DNA of 7,047 bases from positions 1-7,047 of the forward strand of contig JASLAV010001228.1 of NCBI GenBank assembly GCA_030146905.1, read 5' to 3'. Shown here in pieces: positions 1 through 5,603 of the stretch. The notes under the pieces are model-generated. The model had not been told where the DNA came from. It did not search any database and worked only from the letters and a program-made list of their open reading frames with translations. The translations under genes were made by a program, and so were the position numbers. How positions within the stretch are numbered: position 1 is the first letter of the stretch; each line of letters begins with the position of its first letter. This DNA is from Lentzea sp. (GTDB taxonomy: Bacteria; Actinomycetota; Actinomycetes; Mycobacteriales; Pseudonocardiaceae).

Positions 1-1
1 C

Positions 2-178
2 GGCGGGTCGTTGGTGGACGCCTCCGGCCACGGGGTGGCGGTGCGTGACGACACGGGCCTGGACATGGCTCTGGCGCTGACCGGCGGTGCCCCGTTCGAC
101 GCTTGGGGGCTGTGGGACGGCCACGCCCTGCGGCTGGGCGCCGTGGCGGTCGACGGCACCCTGGAGGTGGTGGCATGA
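2..178 (+). CDS. C-terminal end of probable SWIM zinc-finger family protein (5' partial)
   Basis: Only the last 58 residues are visible, in an open frame running in from the left edge and ending at TGA 176-178. They contain the segment LALTGGAPFDAWGLWDGHAL and finish with DGTLEVVA. A small beta-rich tail of this kind (a GG-P turn, then a WDG motif, then an L-R-L strand) is what I recall at the C-terminus of actinobacterial SWIM proteins encoded directly upstream of DUF5691/MoxR/DUF5682 genes. The SWIM CxCx(n)CxH motif itself would lie outside the window, so the family name rests on context and weak tail resemblance. The stop overlaps the ATG of the next small ORF as ATGA, and a GGAGG box (163-167) for that ORF lies within the last codons. 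This looks like a translationally coupled operon member. Confidence 0.55.
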   Translation, partial: GGSLVDASGHGVAVRDDTGLDMALALTGGAPFDAWGLWDGHALRLGAVAVDGTLEVVA

Positions 179-348
179 CCGTCACGCTGCCGCACTTGCG
201 CCAGGTGCCCGTCGGGCCGGTGCCGTGCCGCACGGGTTCTGGGCTGCGCCGCCTTGGTCGCGTCATGCCCGAATTGCTGCGGGTCCGCCCTGTCGGCTTT
301 GGGGCGCGGCACGACTGCGGCATCCGCACTCTGAAGGTGGTGGCATGA
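175..348 (+). CDS. Tandem small ORF 1, Arg-rich hypothetical protein (57 aa)
   Basis: I do not recognise this protein. It starts MTVTLPHLRQVP, continues through CRTGSGLRRLGRVMP and ends with CGIRTLKVVA. It is Arg/Pro/Gly-rich and strongly basic, with no evident membrane segment or signal peptide. The start is chosen because ATG 175 overlaps the upstream stop (ATGA) and GGAGG (163-167) sits 7 bases before it. Its own stop at 346-348 overlaps the ATG of the next copy in the same way. Third codon positions are roughly 84% G/C, below what the neighbouring large genes show, with codons such as TTG, TCT, CTT and TTT that those genes largely avoid. Ten of 13 substitutions relative to copy 2 change the amino acid, which gives no sign of purifying selection. 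It could be a real small coupled protein or an open frame kept only by recent duplication. Confidence 0.4.
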   Translation: MTVTLPHLRQVPVGPVPCRTGSGLRRLGRVMPELLRVRPVGFGARHDCGIRTLKVVA

Positions 349-554
349 GCGTCACGCCGTCGCGCTTCCGTCAGGTGCCCGACGGGTCGGTGCCGTGCCG
401 CACGGGTTCTGGGCTGCGCCGCCTTGGTGGCGCCATGCCCAGGTTGCTGCGTGCCCGCCCCGGCCGCGTCATCCCCGAGTTGCCGCGGGTCCGCCCTGTC
501 GGCTTTGGGGCGCGGCACGACTGCGGCATCCGCACCCTGGAGGTGGTGGCATGA
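345..554 (+). CDS. Tandem small ORF 2, Arg-rich hypothetical protein (69 aa)
   Basis: This is the second copy of the small ORF family, function unknown. It begins MSVTPSRFRQVP and ends CGIRTLEVVA. Relative to copy 1 it has 12 extra residues, because a 12-residue segment is present twice in tandem (residues 28-39 and 40-51, pattern G-x-x-[MI]-P-x-L-x-R-x-R-P). About one residue in five is arginine. ATG 345 overlaps the stop of copy 1 (ATGA 345-348). Its ribosome box is slightly weaker than the others (GAAGGTGG, 333-340). Its stop overlaps ATG 551 of copy 3. The C-terminal codons for TLEVVA are almost identical in DNA to the last codons of the upstream gene, suggesting that the repeat was built from that junction. 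Coding status is uncertain for the same reasons as copy 1. Confidence 0.4.
   Translation: MSVTPSRFRQVPDGSVPCRTGSGLRRLGGAMPRLLRARPGRVIPELPRVRPVGFGARHDCGIRTLEVVA
426..497 (+). repeat. Internal 36-bp direct repeat in copy 2 (12 codons, twice)
   Basis: Positions 426-461 and 462-497 encode two imperfect 12-residue segments, GGAMPRLLRARP and GRVIPELPRVRP. Copy 1 has one such segment, which accounts for exactly the 36-base length difference between copies 1 and 2. Copy 3 has an equivalent pair at 632-667 and 668-703. Because the period is a multiple of three, gain or loss of a unit leaves the frame intact. Confidence 0.75.
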
Positions 555-754
555 GCGTCACGCCGTCGCATTCCCGCCAGGTGCCCGTCGGGCCGGTGCC
601 GCTCCACACCGGCTCTGGATCGCGCTGCCCCGGCCGCGTCACGCCCAGGTTGGTCCGGGCCCGTCCTGGCCGCGTCATGCCCGAGTCGCTCCGGTCTGCC
701 GTCTCCGAGCCGCGGCACGACCGCGCCATCCGCACCCGGGAGGTGGCGGAGTGA
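551..754 (+). CDS. Tandem small ORF 3, Arg-rich hypothetical protein (67 aa)
   Basis: This is the third and most diverged copy. It begins MSVTPSHSRQVP, keeps HTGSG and the doubled 12-residue segment (residues 28-39 and 40-51), then departs from copies 1 and 2 and ends with RHDRAIRTREVAE. The Cys found near the C-terminus of copies 1 and 2 (HDCG) is replaced by Arg. ATG 551 lies 7 bases after GGAGG (539-543) and overlaps the preceding stop. Its TGA (752-754) overlaps the GTG start of the DUF5691 gene as GTGA, so if translated it would couple the array to that gene. The frame of the downstream gene is also open back to position 424, so the DUF5691 gene could be miscalled with an N-terminal extension across this copy. 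Confidence 0.4.
   Translation: MSVTPSHSRQVPVGPVPLHTGSGSRCPGRVTPRLVRARPGRVMPESLRSAVSEPRHDRAIRTREVAE
739..743 (+). promoter_or_regulatory. Shine-Dalgarno site fixing the DUF5691 start
   Basis: GGAGG lies 7 bases before GTG 751. The same box at the same distance precedes ATG 175 (163-167) and ATG 551 (539-543). This supports GTG 751 over upstream in-frame starts such as ATG 424, which would run the protein through the repeat array. Confidence 0.7.
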
Positions 755-2178
755 AGGCCGAGTGGTCCAAGACCGTCCAGGACCTCCTCATCGGCACCAC
801 CCGTGGCGGCGGTGACCCCAAGGCCCTGCTGGCCGACTGCGCCGCCCTGGGCGTGGCCGCGTTCGGCTCCACCCTGCCCCGGGAGGCCTCGGCGGACCCG
901 CTGCCGCTCGCCCCGCCCGAACCCGCCGCCTTCCCGCGCCCCGCCGCCAGAGCGGTCCTGGAAGCGATCATGAGCGTCGACGACGAGGTCCTGCTGACCG
1001 AGTGGTGCGCGCTCGCCAAGGCCGGCGGCGTCGTGGCGGAGCACCGCATGCTCCCCGCCCTGCTCGCCCTCGGCACGGCGCGGCCGGGTCTGCGCTCCGC
1101 CGTGGTCGAGGTCCTCGGCGCCAGGGGCCGCTGGCTCGCGAACACGCGCCCTGGCTGGTCCTGGGCCAGCAGCAGCGCGCCGCTCATCGACGAGGTCCCG
1201 CTCGACGAGGTCCTCGACCTGCCCAGCGCGCAACGCGTCCGTGCCCTCCGCCGCAAGCGCAAGGCCGATCCGCGGGAGGTCGGCGCGTTCATCGCGCGGG
1301 AGTTCGCGGAGGCCCGCCGCTCTGCCGACCGGCAGGTGCTGATCAGCGCACTCGAAACCGGTCTGGGCCCGCAGGACGAGCAACTGCTGGAGACGGCTCT
1401 CGACGACAAGTCGGCCGCCGTCCACGACGAGGCGCTGCGGCTTCTCCGCAAGGTGCGGCCCACGCGCCTCGCCGCCCGCGCGGCGCACCGCCTGCGCCAC
1501 GGCCTGCGCCTCACCGAGGACGGGCTCGACGTCCGGCCGGGCGAGCTCTGGACCGCGCAGCCCGAGGCCGCCGAGCAGCGCGACCTCATGCGCGACGGCT
1601 CCGAGAAGGGCGTGGCCGGTCGCATCCGGGGCGCGGCCGCGAGCGTTCCGCCGTCGTACTGGACCTCGACGCTCAAGGCCGACGACGCCAAAGCCGCCGA
1701 CATGCTCCGCAGGGGGCCGTGGGCCGGTGCGCTGCTGAGAGGCATCGCGGACCAGCTCGCCGCCGCGAAGGACCCGCGGCCGTGGGCGGTGGCCGCCGCC
1801 GAGACGCTGACGGGCATGGAGCAGCTGGAGATGCTGGCGGCGCTGCCAGCCGAGGTCGCGGAGCAGGCCGTTGTCGCCGTGTCGAAGAACTGGCACTACG
1901 ACCTGCTCGACCACGCCTGCGCCCAGCTCCCGGCGCCGTGGTCGCCGGAGACCACCCGTGCGCTGATGCACCGGTACTCGGCTCTGCCCGACCCGCGGTG
2001 GCGGGCCGGCCGGCCGCCCGCGGTGTTGCTGGCGCGGGGCGACGCCGACCTGCTCGGTGCGAGCTGGGAGGCTCTGACCCGTCGCTGGCCCGAGAACTCC
2101 CTGGAGCTGGAGGTTCTCCGGCTCCGCATCCGCCTGCGTGAATCGTTCGCACCAGCACCGCCCCAGGAGGCCCAGTGA
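751..2178 (+). CDS. DUF5691 domain-containing protein (HEAT-like helical repeat)
   Basis: This 475-residue protein of unknown biochemical function is assigned to the DUF5691 family from its start (WSKTVQDLLIGTTRG), its LGARGRWLA motif near residues 122-130 followed by W136, and its position before a MoxR ATPase and DUF5682. It is almost entirely helical, with Ala/Leu/Arg-rich segments resembling HEAT-type repeats, for example around ALETGLGPQDEQLLETAL and AAVHDEALRLLRKVRP. No signal peptide, membrane segment or catalytic motif is evident, so a cytoplasmic scaffold or adaptor role for the ATPase is an inference. GTG 751 is chosen because it overlaps the preceding stop (GTGA), has GGAGG 7 bases upstream and gives the expected family N-terminus. 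The stop at 2176-2178 overlaps the ATPase start, so the two genes are probably translated in coupled fashion. Confidence 0.8.
   Translation: MKAEWSKTVQDLLIGTTRGGGDPKALLADCAALGVAAFGSTLPREASADPLPLAPPEPAAFPRPAARAVLEAIMSVDDEVLLTEWCALAKAGGVVAEHRMLPALLALGTARPGLRSAVVEVLGARGRWLANTRPGWSWASSSAPLIDEVPLDEVLDLPSAQRVRALRRKRKADPREVGAFIAREFAEARRSADRQVLISALETGLGPQDEQLLETALDDKSAAVHDEALRLLRKVRPTRLAARAAHRLRHGLRLTEDGLDVRPGELWTAQPEAAEQRDLMRDGSEKGVAGRIRGAAASVPPSYWTSTLKADDAKAADMLRRGPWAGALLRGIADQLAAAKDPRPWAVAAAETLTGMEQLEMLAALPAEVAEQAVVAVSKNWHYDLLDHACAQLPAPWSPETTRALMHRYSALPDPRWRAGRPPAVLLARGDADLLGASWEALTRRWPENSLELEVLRLRIRLRESFAPAPPQEAQ
2165..2170 (+). promoter_or_regulatory. Shine-Dalgarno site for the MoxR ATPase
   Basis: AGGAGG sits inside the last codons of the DUF5691 gene, 4 bases before GTG 2175. 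Together with the GTGA overlap, this makes 2175 the clear start of the ATPase. Confidence 0.75.
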
Positions 2179-3260
2179 CCGCCGTGCTCAGGCCGACGGC
2201 CGAACAGCAGTACGCCGCCGAGCTGGAGGCCGTCGCGGCCAACGACGACCGGCAGCGGCCGCCCAGCTGGCGCCTGTCGCCGCGGGCCGTGGTCACGTAC
2301 GTGCTGGGCGGCACGCTGCCCGACGGCACGGTGATCACGCCGAAGTACGTCGGCGCGAAGCGCCTGGTCGAGGTCGCGGTGGGCACGCTGGTCACGGACA
2401 GGGCGCTGCTGCTCGTCGGTGTGCCCGGCACGGCCAAGTCGTGGCTGTCCGAGCACCTCGCGGCGGCGATCAGCGGCAACTCGACGCTGGTGGTCCAGGG
2501 GACGGCCGGCACGAGCGAGGACCAGGTCCGCTACGGCTGGAACTACGCCCGGCTCATCGCGGAAGGCCCGAGCGAGAACGCGCTGGTGCCCAGCCCGGTC
2601 ATGAAGGGCATGCAGCAGGGCTCGGTGGTCAGGGTCGAGGAACTGACGCGCATGCCGTCGGAGGTGCAGGACTCGTTCATCACGGTCCTCAGCGAGAAGT
2701 CGCTGCCGGTTCCCGAGCTGAACACGCAGATCCAGGCCGTGCCCGGCTTCACGGTCATCGCCACGGCCAACGACCGCGACCGCGGCGTCAACCAGATGTC
2801 GTCGGCGCTCGCTCGGCGCTTCAACACCGTCGTGCTGCCGCCGCCCGCGACCGAGGACGCCGAGGTCGAGATCGTCCTGACCCGCTCGCAGCAGCTCGGC
2901 AAGGCGTTGCAGCTGCCCGCCGAACCGCCCGCGCTCGACGAGGTGCGCCGCGTCGTGCGGATCTTCCGGGAGCTGCGCAACGGCTCCACCGTGGACGGCC
3001 GGACGCAGCTGAAGAAGCCGAGCGGCAGCCTGTCCACGGCGGAGGCCATCTCGGTCATCGCCAACGGCATGGCGCTCGCCGGGCACTTCGGCGACGGCAC
3101 GCTGGGCGCGGACGAGCTGGCGAGCGGGCTCATCGGGTCGGTCATCAAGGACCGGGTGTCCGACGCGACGGTGTGGCAGGAGTACCTGGAGACGGTGCTG
3201 AAGGAGCGCGCCGAGTGGCGCGACCTCTACCGGGCCTGCCTGGACGCCAGCGGTGACTGA
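2175..3260 (+). CDS. MoxR-type AAA+ ATPase (YehL-like)
   Basis: This 361-residue cytoplasmic ATPase is of the MoxR type, a family thought to remodel or activate partner proteins, often VWA-domain proteins. Visible motifs are Walker A GVPGTAKS (residues 82-89), a Walker B-like strand VVRVEEL (about 151-157), sensor 1 at N199 in VIATANDRD, and an arginine-finger candidate at R214/R215 in SALARRF. The second acidic residue of Walker B (E156) is the presumed catalytic glutamate. The first is Glu rather than the usual Asp, which I believe is common in this subgroup. The N-terminal 75 residues form a helical lead-in and the C-terminus a helical lid. Order and content match the yehL-yehM arrangement of E. 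coli, where the ATPase precedes DUF5682. The gene overlaps the DUF5691 gene by 4 bases and the DUF5682 gene by 8, consistent with fixed-ratio production. Confidence 0.92.
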   Translation: MTAVLRPTAEQQYAAELEAVAANDDRQRPPSWRLSPRAVVTYVLGGTLPDGTVITPKYVGAKRLVEVAVGTLVTDRALLLVGVPGTAKSWLSEHLAAAISGNSTLVVQGTAGTSEDQVRYGWNYARLIAEGPSENALVPSPVMKGMQQGSVVRVEELTRMPSEVQDSFITVLSEKSLPVPELNTQIQAVPGFTVIATANDRDRGVNQMSSALARRFNTVVLPPPATEDAEVEIVLTRSQQLGKALQLPAEPPALDEVRRVVRIFRELRNGSTVDGRTQLKKPSGSLSTAEAISVIANGMALAGHFGDGTLGADELASGLIGSVIKDRVSDATVWQEYLETVLKERAEWRDLYRACLDASGD

Positions 3261-5379
3261 CCCGGTCCTCCTCGGCATCCGGCACCACGGCCCCGGCTCG
3301 GCCCGGATGGTCAGGCGGGCGCTGGAGAAGACCAGGCCCGCGCTCATCCTGATCGAGGGCCCGCCGGAGGCCGACGGGCTCCTGGAGCACGTCCACGCCC
3401 TCACGCCGCCGGTCGCGATCCTGCTGCACGACGAGTCGGATCCCGAGAACGCCGCCTTCTGGCCGTTCGCGGAGTTCTCGCCGGAGTGGCAGGCACTCCG
3501 CTACGCCGACGAGAACGGCACCGCCGCGCGGTTCTTCGACCTGCCGGCGGCGGCCTCGATCGGTGACGACGGCCCGAGCGGGAACGTCGACCCCATCGGC
3601 CTGCTCGCCGAGGCCGCGGGCTTCGACGACCCCGAGCGCTGGTGGGAGGACGTCGTCGAGCACAGCGCGTCCGATCCGCTGGACCTCGCGAACGCCGTCG
3701 CCGAGGCGATGGTGGCCGTGCGCGAGGAGTTCGAGGCCGAGGTGGGCGAACGCACTCTCAGACGAGAGGCGTTCATGCGCCAGACGATCCGCAAGGCGCG
3801 CAGGGAGACCGACGGCCCGATCGTGGTGGTGTGCGGCGCCTGGCACGTCCCCGCGCTCATGACCACGACGACGGTCGCCGCGGACACCGCGTTGCTGAAA
3901 GGCCTGCGGCGCCGCAAGATCTCCGGCACCTGGGTGCCGTGGAGCCACGGCCAGCTCGCCGCGGAGTCGGGCTACGGCGCAGGCATCGACTCACCCGGCT
4001 GGTACGCACACCTCTGGCAGCACCAGGCCGACGTCGTGCCGCGCTGGTTCGCGAAAGCCGCCGCGGTGCTGCGCGAAGAGGACCTGCCTGCCTCGACCGC
4101 GAGCGCGGTGGAAGCGGTCCGGCTCGCCGAAACCCTTGCCGCGCTGAGGGAACGTCCTAGCGCGGGCCTGAGCGAGGTCAACGAGGCGGCGCTGGCCGTC
4201 CTGTGCGGCGGCGACGAGGTCCCGCTCCGGCTCGTCCACCGCAAGCTCGTCGTCGGCGAACGCCTCGGCGAGGTCGGTGAAGCCGTCCCGCGCTCACCGC
4301 TGGCCGCGGATCTCCAGCGCCTGCAACGCAGACTGCGCCTCCCGGCGGACGTGCAGCCCAAGCAGCTCAAGCTGGACCTCCGCAAGGACACCGACCGCGA
4401 ACGCTCGAAGCTCCTGCGGCGCCTGGAAGTCCTCGGCGTCCCGTGGGGAAAGCAGGACCGCTCCACCTCGCTCGGCACCTTCGCCGAGGTCTGGCAGCTG
4501 CGCTGGGACCCGGTCTTCGCGGTGTCCGTGGCGGTGGCCGCCCGCCACGGCACCACGGTCCACACGGCCGCCGAGAACGTCCTGACGCAGGCCGCGAAGG
4601 ACGCCACGCGGGTGGCCGAGGCCGCCGCGACCCTCACGAAGTCCGTCGGCTGCGAGCTGCCCAAGGCCGTCGCGGAGGCCCGCAACGCGCTCGACCGCTG
4701 CGCCGCCATGGCCACCGACGCCCTCGAACTCCTCGCCGCTCTACCGGACCTGGCCCGCACGGTCCGCTACGGCTCTGTCCGCGGCACCGACCCCGAACTG
4801 CTGCGCGTGGCCCTGCACGGCCTGCTCACGCGAGGCGCGGTCGGTCTTCCGCTCGCCTGCCGCGGCGTCGACGACGAAACGGCCGAGAACGCCCTGGTCA
4901 CGATCGACGGCGCCCACGAGGCCACCCGGCTCGCCGCCGACGAGGACCACCAGAAGACGTGGTGGCGAGCCCTCCACGCGCTGGTCAAGGCGGAAGCGCA
5001 CGGCCTGCCGACGGGCAGGGCGACCCGCCTGCTCTGGGAAGCGGGCGAGCTGACCAGCGACGACGTCGCAGCGCGGTTGCACCGCAGCGTCGCCACCGCG
5101 TTCGTGGCGGGTTTCCTGCGCGGCTCCGCCACGCTCCTGGCGGCGGACCCCCGCCTGTTCGGCCTCATCGACGAGTGGCTGACGGGCCTGCGCGGCGACG
5201 CGTTCGACGACGCCCTGCCCCTGCTCCGCCGCGCCATCACCGACTTCACGCCCGCCGAGCGGCGCCTGCTCGGCGAACGCGTCGTCGCGGACCGGTCACC
5301 GCAACCGGCGGCCGACGACGAGTGGGACCTGGAGATCGCCGAACGGCTCGCGGCCCACGTGCGGAGCCTGCTGGCGTGA
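3253..5379 (+). CDS. DUF5682 family protein (YehM-like)
   Basis: This 708-residue protein has the conserved signatures of DUF5682: GIRHHGPGSAR (residues 8-18), LILIEGPPEAD (31-41), a block around AFWPFAEFSPEWQALRY, CGAWHVPALM (194-203), and TWVPWSHGQL...GYGAGIDSPGWY (226-251). The first third, with its GxRHxGP start, an acidic strand end and a second GxxH, resembles the TraB/EreA/ChaN-like hydrolase fold. That link is inferred, not established here. The remaining 450 or so residues are helical and Ala/Leu-rich, perhaps a platform for partners. No signal or membrane segment is seen. The start is GTG 3253, which overlaps the ATPase end (GTGACTGA). Its ribosome site is weak, so it probably relies on coupling. 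The stop overlaps the next small ORF as GTGA. A VWA gene normally follows this family but is missing here. Confidence 0.88.
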   Translation: MTDPVLLGIRHHGPGSARMVRRALEKTRPALILIEGPPEADGLLEHVHALTPPVAILLHDESDPENAAFWPFAEFSPEWQALRYADENGTAARFFDLPAAASIGDDGPSGNVDPIGLLAEAAGFDDPERWWEDVVEHSASDPLDLANAVAEAMVAVREEFEAEVGERTLRREAFMRQTIRKARRETDGPIVVVCGAWHVPALMTTTTVAADTALLKGLRRRKISGTWVPWSHGQLAAESGYGAGIDSPGWYAHLWQHQADVVPRWFAKAAAVLREEDLPASTASAVEAVRLAETLAALRERPSAGLSEVNEAALAVLCGGDEVPLRLVHRKLVVGERLGEVGEAVPRSPLAADLQRLQRRLRLPADVQPKQLKLDLRKDTDRERSKLLRRLEVLGVPWGKQDRSTSLGTFAEVWQLRWDPVFAVSVAVAARHGTTVHTAAENVLTQAAKDATRVAEAAATLTKSVGCELPKAVAEARNALDRCAAMATDALELLAALPDLARTVRYGSVRGTDPELLRVALHGLLTRGAVGLPLACRGVDDETAENALVTIDGAHEATRLAADEDHQKTWWRALHALVKAEAHGLPTGRATRLLWEAGELTSDDVAARLHRSVATAFVAGFLRGSATLLAADPRLFGLIDEWLTGLRGDAFDDALPLLRRAITDFTPAERRLLGERVVADRSPQPAADDEWDLEIAERLAAHVRSLLA

Positions 5380-5603
5380 GTTTGGCGGTCGCCGGATCCG
5401 CCGATCCTCAAGCCGTGACCGCACCGGAAGAACACCGCCTCGCCACGTCGGACGAGAGCCAGCTCACGCCGCCGGACGAAGGCCGTCTCGACGAGTCCCA
5501 GCACCTCATCGACGAGGCCAAGAAGATCGCCGACGACCTGCGCAAAGAGGCCCCGGACACCAGGGCGGAGCCTCCAGTTGAGGAAGGCTCGCCCGCGAAC
5601 TAG
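5376..5603 (+). CDS. Small acidic hypothetical protein coupled to DUF5682
   Basis: This open frame of 75 residues begins at GTG 5376, which overlaps the DUF5682 stop (GTGA). An in-frame alternative, GTG 5415, would give 62 residues starting VTAPEEHRLAT. The latter lacks a ribosome site but reads like a natural N-terminus, so either start is possible. The protein is acidic and hydrophilic: a flexible Pro/Glu-rich start, one amphipathic helix around residues 42-58 (HLIDEAKKIADDLRKE), then a disordered acidic tail. It has no Cys, membrane segment or known domain. Codon use is ordinary for the window (mostly G/C-ending), which supports real coding. As the last gene of the operon it could be an accessory or regulatory partner of DUF5682, but I do not recognise its family. 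Its stop shares CTAG with the convergent cupin gene. Confidence 0.65.
   Translation: MSLAVAGSADPQAVTAPEEHRLATSDESQLTPPDEGRLDESQHLIDEAKKIADDLRKEAPDTRAEPPVEEGSPAN

Larger units (their letters stand above)
163..754 (+). repeat. Three-unit tandem repeat (about 170, 206 and 200 bp) between operon genes
   Basis: Three direct copies begin at the ATG codons at 175, 345 and 551; the next such junction is the DUF5691 start at 751. Each boundary carries the same box, GGAGGTGGTGGCATGA or a close variant, at 163-178, 333-348, 539-554 and 739-754 (the last is GGAGGTGGCGGAGTGA). By my hand alignment, copies 1 and 2 differ at 13 of 171 aligned bases plus one 36-base indel. They share two long identical blocks: about 39 bases covering the CRTGSGLRRLG codons and about 50 bases covering RVRPVGFGARHDCGIR. 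Copy 3 is more diverged, especially in its second half. Copy lengths differ by multiples of three (36 and 6), so each keeps an open frame. The array probably arose by tandem duplication at the gene junction. Whether it acts as protein, RNA or just DNA cannot be decided from this sequence alone. Confidence 0.9.

Noticed and set aside
424..750. N-terminal extension of the DUF5691 protein from ATG 424
   Set aside because: The frame is open, but the extension runs through the repeat array out of register with the chained small ORFs. GTG 751 has a GGAGG box, a GTGA overlap and the expected family N-terminus.
163..754. CRISPR array or rRNA/tRNA-like structure
   Set aside because: The unit is about 170-206 bp with near-continuous similarity, not short identical repeats with unique spacers. 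No tRNA or rRNA signature is present.
469..1971. Long minus-strand open frame across the repeat array and the DUF5691 gene
   Set aside because: The composition is shadow-like, with no recognisable domain and no plausible ribosome site. The plus-strand gene accounts for the coding signal.
1896..3404. Long minus-strand open frame of about 500 codons across the DUF5691/ATPase genes
   Set aside because: Its translation is low-complexity Arg/Gly/Ala and it lies opposite clear protein families on the plus strand. It is a GC-rich shadow frame.
5384..5402. Possible hairpin GGCGG...CCGCC after the DUF5682 gene as a terminator
   Set aside because: The stem is only 5 bases with a 9-base loop and no T-run, and it lies inside the coupled small ORF. 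This is common by chance in GC-rich DNA.
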